From NCBI GenBank assembly GCA_947385875.1, contig CANDMV010000035.1, forward strand, positions 1 through 32,385: 32,385 bases of DNA, given 5' to 3'. Each line of letters starts with the position of its first letter. Position 1 is the first letter of the stretch. Below are positions 24,398 to 32,385 of this stretch, piece after piece. Below the pieces are notes generated by a model. That model worked only from the letters and a program-made list of their open reading frames with translations, had not been told where the DNA came from and searched no databases. The translations under genes and the position numbers were made by a program. This DNA is from an uncultured Eubacterium sp. (GTDB lineage Bacteria; Bacillota; Clostridia; Lachnospirales; Lachnospiraceae).

Positions 24398-24534
24398 CTG
24401 CATATTAGATGAAAATATATCAAATGTACTGCTTAATCCATATTTGTCAATAATCAACGGTTATCTACATATCAGATAAAAATGTATCAGATATGCTGTT
24501 TAATCCATATTTGTCAATAACTAACTGAATCCCC
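24398..24534 (-). repeat. degenerate tandem copy of the DUF6483-like gene 3' end
   Basis: The gene-end sequence starting at the stop codon (24465) recurs 67 bp downstream of the gene (24398-24453). Of 56 aligned bases, 48 match, and all eight differences are transitions by eye. A shared run TTAATCCATATTTGTCAATA is exact. Confidence 0.85.
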
Positions 24535-24860
24535 TGCTTCACTTCTTCTCTGCTGAAATCGTTTTCTTCTAAAAATTTATTGCTTTTTTCATTTAAATGC
24601 GCATAAAACATCAATGCTATTTTTAAGTTTTCCTTTGAGGGATCAGCTGTTACATCAGAAATCATATCATAGATTTGATTTTCAGCATCGTTGATGTTGC
24701 CGCTGTCAATTAAGTCGAGCAGATTTTGAAGTGTATTCTTTTTCTCTGTATCTTTGAACAATTCTTCAGCAGGATTTTCCAGATCAATGTGAAAAAGAAG
24801 CTTTAAAAGTGTCCTTACCATTTCTTTGATTAACCGCATAACATAATCTTGTTCTACCAT
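24465..24860 (-). CDS. DUF6483-like protein of unknown function
   Basis: A 131-residue, helix-rich, acidic protein with no signal or membrane segment. The start MVEQDYVMRLIKEMVRTLLKLLF resembles clostridial proteins grouped as DUF6483; this is from memory and not checked. The middle (LQNLLDLIDSGNINDAENQI) looks like a helical-repeat-type segment. No catalytic motif is visible. AAGGAG lies 8 bases before the ATG. A divergent promoter (TATAAT at 24962-24957) suits it. dtd follows on the same strand, so the two may be cotranscribed. Confidence 0.75.
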   Translation of the reverse strand: MVEQDYVMRLIKEMVRTLLKLLFHIDLENPAEELFKDTEKKNTLQNLLDLIDSGNINDAENQIYDMISDVTADPSKENLKIALMFYAHLNEKSNKFLEENDFSREEVKQGIQLVIDKYGLNSISDTFLSDM

Positions 24861-24956
24861 TTCGGGATCTCCTTATGATTTTTGCGATATTGTATCAATT
24901 ATTTTATAGATAATAATACAATATATAACAATTCAGCTTGTCTGAACGGCTATCTG

Positions 24957-24985
24957 ATTATATCATAATTACCTTGCATGTACAA
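24957..24985 (-). promoter_or_regulatory. candidate promoter of the DUF6483-like gene
   Basis: On the reverse strand TTGTAC (24985-24980) and TATAAT (24962-24957) are 17 bp apart. The -10 is consensus and the -35 is weak. Confidence 0.45.
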
Positions 24986-25027
24986 TAAGCTATAGATTTA
25001 TTATTATATTTATTGTATAATATGTTA

Positions 25028-25162
25028 CAGTTCAGCTTTTGGCTTCACTGCAGCGTAATCCGGTTCATTGGATGCCGATACTTTTCGCAGCACAGACGCT
25101 TTCTGGCTGGCGTGTGAAAAGTAACCTAATAATTCACAGTTCGGGAAATTGGCAGGCCATGA
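25028..25162 (+). ncRNA. candidate structured 5' leader of the ttcA-like gene
   Basis: Following a consensus TATAAT at 25016-25021, this region is clearly more GC-rich than the flanks. It can form a hairpin in which ACTTTT pairs with AAAAGT, CACA with TGTG and CGC with GCG (about 25080-25122). A smaller stem ATCC-GGTTCATT-GGAT lies just upstream. No known riboswitch is recognised. It could be a regulatory leader or simply a decayed sequence. Confidence 0.3.
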
Positions 25163-25174
25163 ATGGAGGAAGAA

Positions 25175-25918
25175 ATGAATCGAAAACGTTTGCTCAGCTA
25201 TGTCCGGCAGGCTTTAGATGACTATACAATGATCGATGATAATGATAGGATTGCAGTCGGAGTATCTGGAGGAAAAGATTCCATGACACTGCTCTATTCA
25301 TTAAAAGAGCTGCAGCGGTTTTATCCGAAAAAATTTGATATTGCAGCAATTACTGTTCATCTAGGATTTGAAGGGTATGCTCCTGAAGCAATTCAGGGTT
25401 TTTGTGAAGATCTTCATGTGCCATATGAACAGGTTCATACACAAATTGCAGATCTTCTCTTCCAGCAAAAGAAAAAAGATCAAATGTGTTCACTATGCTC
25501 TAAATTAAGAAAAGGTGCACTTAATCAAGCTGCTTTATCATTGAACTGCAATAAAGTGGCGTATGCGCATCACCGTGATGACTTAATTGAGACAATGCTG
25601 CTGTCCCTTATATATGAAGGACGTTTTCATTCATTTTCGCCAAAGACTGAACTGGAACGCACGGGGTTAACGTTAATCAGGCCCTTAATGTATGTTTCCG
25701 AAGCTGATGTGATAGGCTTTCAGCATAAATATGAACTGCCAGTCATTAAAAACCCGTGTCCTGCTGACGGACATACGAAAAGGCAGTATGTGAAGGAGCT
25801 GCTGCAGAAGCTGAATAAAGAGAACCCTGGTGTGAAAGGGCGTCTGTTTACAGCAATACGTTCAGCTTCGTTTGAAGACTGGCCCCAAAAGGTTAACAAT
25901 AACTTATATAATACATGA
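25175..25918 (+). CDS. ttcA: TtcA-family tRNA 2-thiocytidine synthetase-like protein
   Basis: TtcA activates C32 of tRNA with ATP and inserts sulfur using a [4Fe-4S] cluster. The PP-loop SGGKDS is at residues 31-36. The cluster cysteines are C105 and C108 (MCSLCSKLRKG) and C195 (KNPCPADG), which separates it from TilS. AYAHHRDDLIETML fits the family. At 247 residues it lacks the C-terminal extension of the E. coli enzyme (about 310). The frame opens at 25163, but GGAGGA lies inside it and sets ATG 25175. The tRNA target in this organism is not shown. The next gene starts 9 bp downstream. Confidence 0.88.
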   Translation: MNRKRLLSYVRQALDDYTMIDDNDRIAVGVSGGKDSMTLLYSLKELQRFYPKKFDIAAITVHLGFEGYAPEAIQGFCEDLHVPYEQVHTQIADLLFQQKKKDQMCSLCSKLRKGALNQAALSLNCNKVAYAHHRDDLIETMLLSLIYEGRFHSFSPKTELERTGLTLIRPLMYVSEADVIGFQHKYELPVIKNPCPADGHTKRQYVKELLQKLNKENPGVKGRLFTAIRSASFEDWPQKVNNNLYNT

Positions 25919-25927
25919 GGTGGTGTT

Positions 25928-26974
25928 ATGGAAAGAACTTATCATGAAAAAGTAAAAATTGAAAATGAGTTAAAGCTGCGTGAAATGGTTAAGGAACTGC
26001 CGAGATTTTGTCAAGAATTTTTCTTAGGTACAGAACATACGACATCTTCCCGTACCCGGCTGGCTTATGCATATGACCTGGGCATTTTTTTCTCTTTTCT
26101 ACATGAAAACAACCCAATATGTCATAAGTATGAGATGTCGAATATACCGATTACATTTTTAGACATGATTACTCCGCTGGATATTGAAGAATATTTGAAT
26201 TACTTAAAGTACTACACAAAAGATGGCGTAGAACATACAAATGATGAACGCGGTATATCTAGAAAGCTTGCAAGTCTTAGAAGCTTCTATAACTACTTCT
26301 TCCGTAAGCAGTTAATAAAGACAAATCCGCCTGATTTGGTAAATCCTCCAAAGCTTCATGAGAAAGAGATTATTCGCCTGGATGTAGATGAAGTAGCAAT
26401 GCTGTTGGATGAGGTAGAGTCCGGTGAAAAATTAACGGCACATCAGCTGGTATACCATGAACAGACAAAGTTGCGTGATCTGGCTCTCCTCTCTCTTCTG
26501 CTTGGAACCGGAATCCGTGTTTCGGAATGTGTAGGAATTGATATTTCTGATATTGATTTTAAAAACAATGGTGTAAAGGTACATCGGAAAGGCGGCGCTG
26601 AAGTAATCGTCTATTTTAACGATGAAGTGGCTGGAGCGCTTCTTGATTACCTTGAAGTAAGAAATGGTATTGATGCTGTCGATGGTCATGCAAATGCACT
26701 GTTTTTATCTATGCAGCGAAAACGCATTGGAGTCCGTTCCGTAGAAAACCTTGTAAAAAAATACGCAAAGCTTGTAACTACAATGAAAAATATAACTCCC
26801 CATAAACTGCGCAGTACATTTGGCACAAATCTATATCAGGAAACAGGTGATATTTATCTGGTAGCAGATGTGCTCGGACACAAGGATGTCAACACGACAA
26901 GGCGTCATTATGCAGCTCAGGCAGATGCGCGAAGGCGTCAGGCCGCTAAAATGGTACAGCTCAGGGAAAATTAA
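25928..26974 (+). CDS. XerC/XerD-type tyrosine recombinase
   Basis: A 348-residue tyrosine recombinase with an N-terminal SAM-like core-binding domain (about 25-130) and a catalytic domain. Catalytic residues are R197 (GTGIRVSE), K221 (HRKGG), H292 and R295 (PHKLRS), H318 (LGHKD) and nucleophile Y328 (RRHYA), so it looks active. It stands among housekeeping genes beside lexA with no phage genes or visible att repeats, favouring a chromosome-dimer or similar chromosomal role over a mobile integrase. GAGGTGG precedes the ATG. The end overlaps the convergent yneA-like gene by 4 bp. Confidence 0.9.
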   Translation: MERTYHEKVKIENELKLREMVKELPRFCQEFFLGTEHTTSSRTRLAYAYDLGIFFSFLHENNPICHKYEMSNIPITFLDMITPLDIEEYLNYLKYYTKDGVEHTNDERGISRKLASLRSFYNYFFRKQLIKTNPPDLVNPPKLHEKEIIRLDVDEVAMLLDEVESGEKLTAHQLVYHEQTKLRDLALLSLLLGTGIRVSECVGIDISDIDFKNNGVKVHRKGGAEVIVYFNDEVAGALLDYLEVRNGIDAVDGHANALFLSMQRKRIGVRSVENLVKKYAKLVTTMKNITPHKLRSTFGTNLYQETGDIYLVADVLGHKDVNTTRRHYAAQADARRRQAAKMVQLREN

Positions 26975-27324
26975 TCAGGCAGTATCTGTTGTTTTTCACT
27001 GGCATAATAAGGAATAATGAGATAAGCTCCTGCGCAAATGTCTTCATTTACCATATGATTTAAAAGCATAATCTTTTTGATATACAAATTCATGTTCTTA
27101 TATTCGTTTGAATAATATTTTTTAGAAATATTCCATAAGGATTCTCCGGGACGTACTTGAATACTTATGTAGCATTCGCTCTTCCCAGAACGATATCTGC
27201 TGTCTGTATGAACGGATGTATGCCGGGTGATAGTAATACATAATAAGATTACAATAATTACAAACATACTTATTGCAGCAAAAAGCATATGCTTAACTTG
27301 AATCAATGCGAATCGTTCATCCAT
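26971..27324 (-). CDS. YneA-like LysM membrane protein, probable SOS division inhibitor
   Basis: A 117-residue protein with an N-terminal membrane segment (about 13-35) and one LysM domain (ISIQVRPGESLWNISKKYYS to about 107). This is the architecture of YneA, the LexA-controlled division suppressor of Bacillus, which is also divergent from lexA. Clustered SOS-box-like sites lie between the two genes. The frame opens at ATG 27339, but GGAGG within those codons fits ATG 27324. The 3' end overlaps the convergent recombinase gene by 4 bp. Function is inferred from architecture and position. Confidence 0.85.
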   Translation of the reverse strand: MDERFALIQVKHMLFAAISMFVIIVILLCITITRHTSVHTDSRYRSGKSECYISIQVRPGESLWNISKKYYSNEYKNMNLYIKKIMLLNHMVNEDICAGAYLIIPYYASEKQQILPD

Positions 27325-27341
27325 CTTTAGAGCCTCCATGC

Positions 27342-27441
27342 AAACGTATGTTCTGAATATTCGTTCGAAGTAAATGTATTATACAACCAGAACAAATGTT
27401 TGTCAATACAAAATACGAACAAATATTCTGAATATATGTTT
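27342..27441. promoter_or_regulatory. cluster of five SOS/LexA-box-like sites
   Basis: Against the Gram-positive LexA pattern GAAC-N4-GTTC, five 12-mers occur in 100 bp: AAACGTATGTTC (27342-27353), GAATATTCGTTC (27355-27366), GAACAAATGTTT (27390-27401), GAACAAATATTC (27417-27428) and GAATATATGTTT (27430-27441). None is perfect. The third and fourth retain an intact GAAC half, and all keep the spacing. They lie between the divergent yneA-like gene and lexA, where autoregulation is expected. Confidence 0.75.
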
Positions 27442-27468
27442 GCATTTTGACTAAGGCTGTGTTACAAT
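27439..27468 (+). promoter_or_regulatory. candidate lexA promoter
   Basis: TTTGCA (27439-27444) and TACAAT (27463-27468) are 18 bp apart. The -35 overlaps the last SOS-like site, which would allow direct repression. TTGACT at 27447 is an alternative -35, but with poor spacing to any -10. Confidence 0.45.
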
Positions 27469-27566
27469 AAATTTTATAGAGAATAAAGTGAGAAAGAGTA
27501 GTCAATGCAGATGAAACTGTAATATATAACAGGCTGCGCTTTCGAAAGTCATAGGAGGAATATAAA

Positions 27567-28181
27567 ATGGCATATGGAAAAATAACGGCAAAACAAAGAG
27601 AAATTTTAGAATATATTAAGAACGAAATTGTAAATAAAGGCTACCCTCCAGCTGTACGTGAAATCTGTGATGCAGTTCACTTAAAGTCTACGTCCTCAGT
27701 TCATGCACATCTAGAATCGCTTGAGAAAAACGGATATATACGCAGAGATCCGACAAAACCTAGAGCCATCGAAATAATTGATGAAAATTTCAGCCTGACA
27801 AAGCGTGAGGTTGTGAATGTTCCGATTATCGGCAGTGTCGCTGCAGGCCAGCCGATTCTGGCAGTCGAAAATATCGAGGCTTATTTTCCAATTCCATCAG
27901 AAATGATGCCAAATAAAGAAACTTTTATGTTAAAGGTAAAAGGAGAAAGCATGATTAATGCAGGAATCTTTGATGGAGACAGGATACTTGTACAGCAGCA
28001 GCAGACTGCTGATAATGGAGATATTGTAGTAGCGCTTGTAGATGATTCCGCTACAGTAAAGACATTCTATAAAGAAGCAGGTTATATCCGTCTGCAGCCG
28101 GAAAATGATGCCTTTGAACCTATTATACTGGATGATTGTATGATTTTAGGCAAAGTATTTGGTGTATTTCGGCTGTTTTAG
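27567..28181 (+). CDS. lexA: LexA repressor
   Basis: LexA represses SOS genes and cleaves itself when RecA filaments form. The winged helix-turn-helix covers about 1-70 ([20 protein letters not shown] holds the recognition region). The cleavage site is A93-G94 (VAAGQ), and the catalytic dyad is S128 (GESM) and K165 (ATVKTFY). At 204 residues it is typical. AGGAGG lies 8 bases before the ATG. It is divergent from the yneA-like gene across the SOS-box cluster. Confidence 0.97.
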   Translation: MAYGKITAKQREILEYIKNEIVNKGYPPAVREICDAVHLKSTSSVHAHLESLEKNGYIRRDPTKPRAIEIIDENFSLTKREVVNVPIIGSVAAGQPILAVENIEAYFPIPSEMMPNKETFMLKVKGESMINAGIFDGDRILVQQQQTADNGDIVVALVDDSATVKTFYKEAGYIRLQPENDAFEPIILDDCMILGKVFGVFRLF

Positions 28182-28191
28182 CAATCTAACA

Positions 28192-28349
28192 CGGCTTCAC
28201 TTTTCGCAGATGGTATATGTTCTAATATAATACAGCATCGTTTTCGCAGATGGTAAGTGTTCTAATATAGTACAGCTTCACTTCCTGCAGATTGTAAGTT
28301 CTAATATGGCAGCTTTACTTCTTACAAATTATAAGTGTGTTCTTACAGA
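28192..28349 (+). repeat. about 40-bp degenerate tandem repeat, four copies
   Basis: Units start at 28192, 28233, 28273 and 28310 (41, 40, 37 and 40 bp). The shared pattern is CAGCTTCACTTTTCGCAGAT followed by GGTAAGTGTTCTAATATAGTA. Units 1 and 2 are the closest and unit 4 the most diverged. Confidence 0.8.
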
Positions 28350-28373
28350 TTTTGTATACGCTGAACAATAAAG

Positions 28374-28514
28374 CGGTTCTTTCTTAACTTTAGATCTATT
28401 TAATTGTGTATCAGATTATACCAGAGTATTAATTATTCTTATAACTCTGACTCAGGCAGTAATCTAACCATCTGAATCTGAGTTAGCATAAGAAACGAGC
28501 ATAAGAAAGAACCG
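28374..28514. repeat. nested inverted repeat of 141 bp
   Basis: The outer arms CGGTTCTTTCTTA (28374-28386) and TAAGAAAGAACCG (28502-28514) are exact inverted repeats. An inner pair, AACTCTGACTCAG (28443-28455) and CTGAATCTGAGTT (28472-28484), matches at 11 of 13. It could be a small inverted-repeat element or a bidirectional transcript end between convergent genes. Confidence 0.65.
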
Positions 28515-28614
28515 ATGATATCAGCAGTTATATTTCAATGCAGCAAAAATAATGTGGATTTCTCTTCTCTATTGCCATATTCTTTATACTTACAAGACAA
28601 AAAAAGAAATCAGT

Positions 28615-28968
28615 CTATAATTCCGATATATCAATAAATTTACCATCGCCCCAGATTCTTTCCAAATCATAGAACAGACGGTCTTCTTTCGAAAAAACAT
28701 GAACAATGATATCACCATAATCCATTAAAATCCAGCTAGAATTACGGTTCCCTTCTTTCTGTTTTATCGGCACGCCTGCCTTAAACAGATCTTCTTCTAC
28801 AGCGTCACACATAGCTTCAATCTGATGCTGATTTGAGCCATCCGCAATGATAAAATAGTCAGCAAGGACAGAAATCCCGCTGATGTCAATAATTTTGATG
28901 TCGTCAGCTTTCTTTTCAGATAAAGACTGATAGGCAGTTTTTGCCATCTCTTTACTACTCATGCTCAT
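28615..28968 (-). CDS. rsfS: Ribosomal silencing factor RsfS
   Basis: RsfS binds ribosomal protein uL14 and blocks subunit joining under starvation. The 117-residue protein shows the family core IIDISGISVLADYFIIADGS, EAMCDAVEEDL and SSWILMDYGDIIVHVF (about 90-105). AGGAGG lies 11 bases before the ATG. The start overlaps the yqeK stop by four bases (ATGA), so the two are translationally coupled. It is the last gene of the reverse cluster. Confidence 0.96.
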   Translation of the reverse strand: MSMSSKEMAKTAYQSLSEKKADDIKIIDISGISVLADYFIIADGSNQHQIEAMCDAVEEDLFKAGVPIKQKEGNRNSSWILMDYGDIIVHVFSKEDRLFYDLERIWGDGKFIDISEL

Positions 28969-29546
28969 ACAATTAAATTCCTCCTGTTCTTATAATATTC
29001 ATAAGTTTCAGCAGTTTTCGGATCAATACGCCCGGATTTTCCATTTAAATAATTCAGCGTATCATATAATATTTTTTCGATGGTATGCTCCAGATTCTGG
29101 AATGCCATTTCGCGGATCTCAGTCAGGTTTGCTGCCTTATCGCGCCCCGGTTCAATATAATCTGCGATAAAAAGAATCATATCTAAAGTACTCATTGCCG
29201 GCTCTCCTGTGGTATGCACAGTAATAGCATGAAGTATCTCTTCGTCATCGATATCATACTTTTTTCTGGCAATCAGGGCACCGACTTTCGCGTGCAGCAA
29301 AAATGGATTTTCCTGTTCAATCTCTGAGACTTCGATATGATGCTTTTTGCATAGCTCAAATTTTTTTTCATGTGGCATACTTTTGGCACAGTCATGCAGA
29401 ACACCTGCAGTCATTGCTTTTTTAATATCATAATTATAAGCCATTGCAAGTGCGGCAGATGTATACATAACACCGAGTGTATGCTGGTAACGGCTTTTAT
29501 CCATGTAATGCTGAAGTTTTTTTTGATATTTTTCTAATTCCTTCAT
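28965..29546 (-). CDS. yqeK: YqeK-type HD-domain hydrolase (Ap4A hydrolase)
   Basis: YqeK proteins are HD-domain metal enzymes that split diadenosine tetraphosphate symmetrically. The metal-binding residues appear in YQHTLGV, LHDCAK and LLHAKVGAL, with VHTTG and FIADYIEPGR further on. The frame opens at GTG 29555, but AAGGTGGA fits ATG 29546, giving 193 residues. It lies between nadD (18 bp upstream) and rsfS (overlapping), the conserved nadD-yqeK-rsfS order of Firmicutes. Confidence 0.94.
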   Translation of the reverse strand: MKELEKYQKKLQHYMDKSRYQHTLGVMYTSAALAMAYNYDIKKAMTAGVLHDCAKSMPHEKKFELCKKHHIEVSEIEQENPFLLHAKVGALIARKKYDIDDEEILHAITVHTTGEPAMSTLDMILFIADYIEPGRDKAANLTEIREMAFQNLEHTIEKILYDTLNYLNGKSGRIDPKTAETYEYYKNRRNLIV

Positions 29547-29564
29547 AAAATCCACCTTGACATC

Positions 29565-30230
29565 TTATAAATAAATCTTATGCTGTTTAATATATTTTTC
29601 TACAGCATCCGGCACCAGATAACGAATTGACTGCCGATTGAAAACCCGCTGCCGGATCATTTGAGAAGATACAGAAAAATTCGGTGTGTTGATAAATGAA
29701 GCCCGGGTACCATATTTTTCGTTTAAATGTGCCTGAATCGGCAGAAGCTCTTCTAGATTCAGTCCATCCCGAACAGCAGCTAGTATCGTACAGAGCCGGC
29801 TGATTTCGTCCGGACGACGCCATGTTTCAAAATAAGCAAGCGAATCTGCCCCCATGATAAAATAAACATGATACTCCGGAAAGCGTTTTTTAAATTCTTG
29901 TAGTGTCAGATACGTATAGCAGATTCCCTCTTTTAAAATCTCATAATCCGAACAGGAAAAATGCGGGTTATCTGTAATTGCAAGCTGAATCATTTCTAAA
30001 CGATTGTCGGCATTTAAAATCTGTTTATTATTTTTATGCGGAGGACTTCCTGCCGGCATAAAAATAACCTGATTCAGCTGGAATTGCTCACATGCATTTT
30101 CTGCTATTAAAAGATGACCATAATGTATGGGGTTAAAAGTGCCTCCCATAATCCCGATTCTTTTTTGTCCTTCATTTATATTTATATTCAGCATTGAATT
30201 TTTCAACATATATTGATTACTCATGATCAA
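29565..30230 (-). CDS. nadD: Nicotinate-nucleotide adenylyltransferase
   Basis: NadD adenylates nicotinate mononucleotide in NAD synthesis. The nucleotidyltransferase motif GGTFNPIHYGHL begins near residue 29. MPAGSPPHK, YFIMGADSL and the ISSTxIR-like SVSSQMIRQRV follow. At 221 residues it is slightly long because about 22 residues precede the usual start region (KRIGIMGG). TTG at 30230 has AGGG with a 7-base spacer. ATG at 30224 has the same site at 13 bases. A shorter form cannot be excluded. It starts 18 bp after yhbY. Confidence 0.93.
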   Translation of the reverse strand: MIMSNQYMLKNSMLNININEGQKRIGIMGGTFNPIHYGHLLIAENACEQFQLNQVIFMPAGSPPHKNNKQILNADNRLEMIQLAITDNPHFSCSDYEILKEGICYTYLTLQEFKKRFPEYHVYFIMGADSLAYFETWRRPDEISRLCTILAAVRDGLNLEELLPIQAHLNEKYGTRASFINTPNFSVSSQMIRQRVFNRQSIRYLVPDAVEKYIKQHKIYL

Positions 30231-30248
30231 TTTGCTGCCCTAGATCAA

Positions 30249-30542
30249 TCAAGGCAGCTCGATTTTGGGATTCTTTTTGGAAGGACGGTATAATACAAAT
30301 TTTTTGCCTATGACCTGAACAACTGCAGAATGAGTCCGTCCTGCGACTATATCAGCCAGTTCATGCGGATCATCAAAACAATTCTTTAAAACGGATACTT
30401 TAACCAGTTCTCGTTTTTCTAACGCATTATTAACCGCTTCTGAGATTGCTGGAGTCAGGCTAGATTTTCCAATTTGGAATATAGGTTCTATTTTTCCAGA
30501 AAGGCTTCGCAAATAAGCCCGCTGTCTGCTTGTTAAATCCAT
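30249..30542 (-). CDS. yhbY: CRM-domain ribosome assembly RNA-binding protein YhbY
   Basis: YhbY-type proteins bind RNA through a CRM domain and associate with pre-50S particles. The 97-residue protein matches across its length: MDLTSRQRAYLRSLSGKIEP, IFQIGKSSLTPAISEAV with the family GxxxxT pattern, ELVKVSVLKNC and GKKFVLYRPSK. The frame extends to 30629, but AAAGGA 7 bases upstream supports ATG 30542. A 194-bp spacer separates it from obgE on the same strand, so it may be served by its own promoter. Confidence 0.94.
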   Translation of the reverse strand: MDLTSRQRAYLRSLSGKIEPIFQIGKSSLTPAISEAVNNALEKRELVKVSVLKNCFDDPHELADIVAGRTHSAVVQVIGKKFVLYRPSKKNPKIELP

Positions 30543-30736
30543 ATTTATTTCCTTTCTAATCAAAAGTGTTGAAATTTCAGTGCTTCTTGTGCAAAGTAAT
30601 CTGATTTTTAGGATCAATTTTGCTTTCATATTCAGATTCTAATGCAATCTTTTTCGAAGAAATCTAAGATTTATTATTTTTTTGAAATCTTCAGATTTTG
30701 AGCGTATTCTGTAAGGTATTACTTTTACAAATACCT

Positions 30737-32385
<1,649 letters not shown>

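Larger units (their letters stand above)
24861..25174. other. 314-bp divergent spacer with two promoters and a structured leader
   Basis: It separates the reverse DUF6483-like gene from the forward ttcA-like gene. It holds a reverse promoter-like pair, a forward TATAAT (25016-25021), a small hairpin TTCAG-CTTGT-CTGAA (24932-24946), and a GC-richer leader region from about 25028. The open frame starting at 25039 across this leader has no ribosome site and no family resemblance. Confidence 0.5.
28182..28614. other. 433-bp convergent spacer of repeats between lexA and rsfS
   Basis: It contains a four-unit tandem repeat (28192-28349) and an inverted-repeat structure (28374-28514), both listed separately. 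The remainder (28515-28614) is AT-rich, and I see nothing specific in it. No gene or clear T-tract terminator is found. Confidence 0.6.

Noticed and set aside
25070..25090. tRNA-like T-arm (GGTTCATT) in the ttcA leader
   Set aside because: No acceptor stem, D-arm or anticodon arm can be drawn around it.
25039..25221. 60-residue open frame upstream of the ttcA-like gene
   Set aside because: No ribosome site, no family features, overlap with the ttcA-like start, and it covers the hairpin-forming leader.
25928..26974. Integrase of a mobile element
   Set aside because: All catalytic residues are present, but there are no phage or conjugation genes, no tRNA target and no att-like direct repeats. 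It sits in a housekeeping context beside lexA.
30661..30736. Terminator after obgE
   Set aside because: AAGGTATT and AATACCTT can pair, but no T tract follows on the obgE strand, so I could not support it.

Overview
The window is a low-GC, Gram-positive-type chromosome segment from a member of the Clostridia, most likely Lachnospiraceae or a close relative. This is inferred from gene order (mutL-miaA, radC-mreBCD-PBP2-minCDE-rodA-mgsA, yggS-sepF-ylmH-lspA-rluD, yneA-like/lexA, obgE-yhbY-nadD-yqeK-rsfS), purine-rich ribosome binding sites, frequent TTG/GTG starts, and the coexistence of SepF with MinE. Almost every gene is core housekeeping. I see no phage, IS element, CRISPR array, tRNA or rRNA.

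Layout. 1-331: two stacked palindromic intergenic elements. 332-15774 (+): one long, tightly packed run of mismatch repair (mutL), tRNA modification (miaA), a PLP C-S lyase-like enzyme, radC, the elongasome (mreB, mreC, mreD, PBP2, rodA), division-site selection (minC, minD, minE), a methylglyoxal synthase homologue and a lipoprotein D,D-carboxypeptidase. 15775-17313: a long leader, a small P-loop protein of unknown role, a terminator, a reverse-strand DUF378 membrane protein, then tandem repeats. 17314-22768 (+): HlyD-like protein, yggS, sepF, ylmH, lspA, rluD. The divIVA and ylmG genes often found here are missing. 23028-23651 (+): cytidylate-kinase-like protein. 23893-24860 (-): dtd and a DUF6483-like gene. 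25175-26974 (+): ttcA-like and a XerC/D-type recombinase. 26971-28181: divergent yneA-like gene and lexA around a cluster of SOS boxes. 28615-32029 (-): rsfS, yqeK, nadD, yhbY, obgE, with an uninterrupted 356-bp non-coding stretch upstream of obgE.

How the genes work together. Most of the first half builds and positions the cell wall: MreBCD/RodA/PBP2 drive lateral synthesis, MinCDE places the septum, and SepF anchors FtsZ. The LexA/YneA-like pair links DNA damage to division arrest. The reverse cluster handles ribosome assembly and silencing (ObgE, YhbY, RsfS) and NAD and Ap4A metabolism.

The unexpected signals are mostly non-coding. A ~92-bp element occurs twice with compensatory changes in its outer stem. 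Four genes (mutL, the HlyD-like gene, dtd, the DUF6483-like gene) have a degenerate tandem copy of their own 3' end just downstream. Repeats of 30-80 bp recur in several spacers and in the MutL linker, and the copies differ almost only by transitions. Several core proteins also carry substitutions at motif positions: MgsA lacks its catalytic Asp, MreB has an altered phosphate-2 loop, MinC an altered RSGQ motif, and the cytidylate-kinase-like protein an altered glycine loop.
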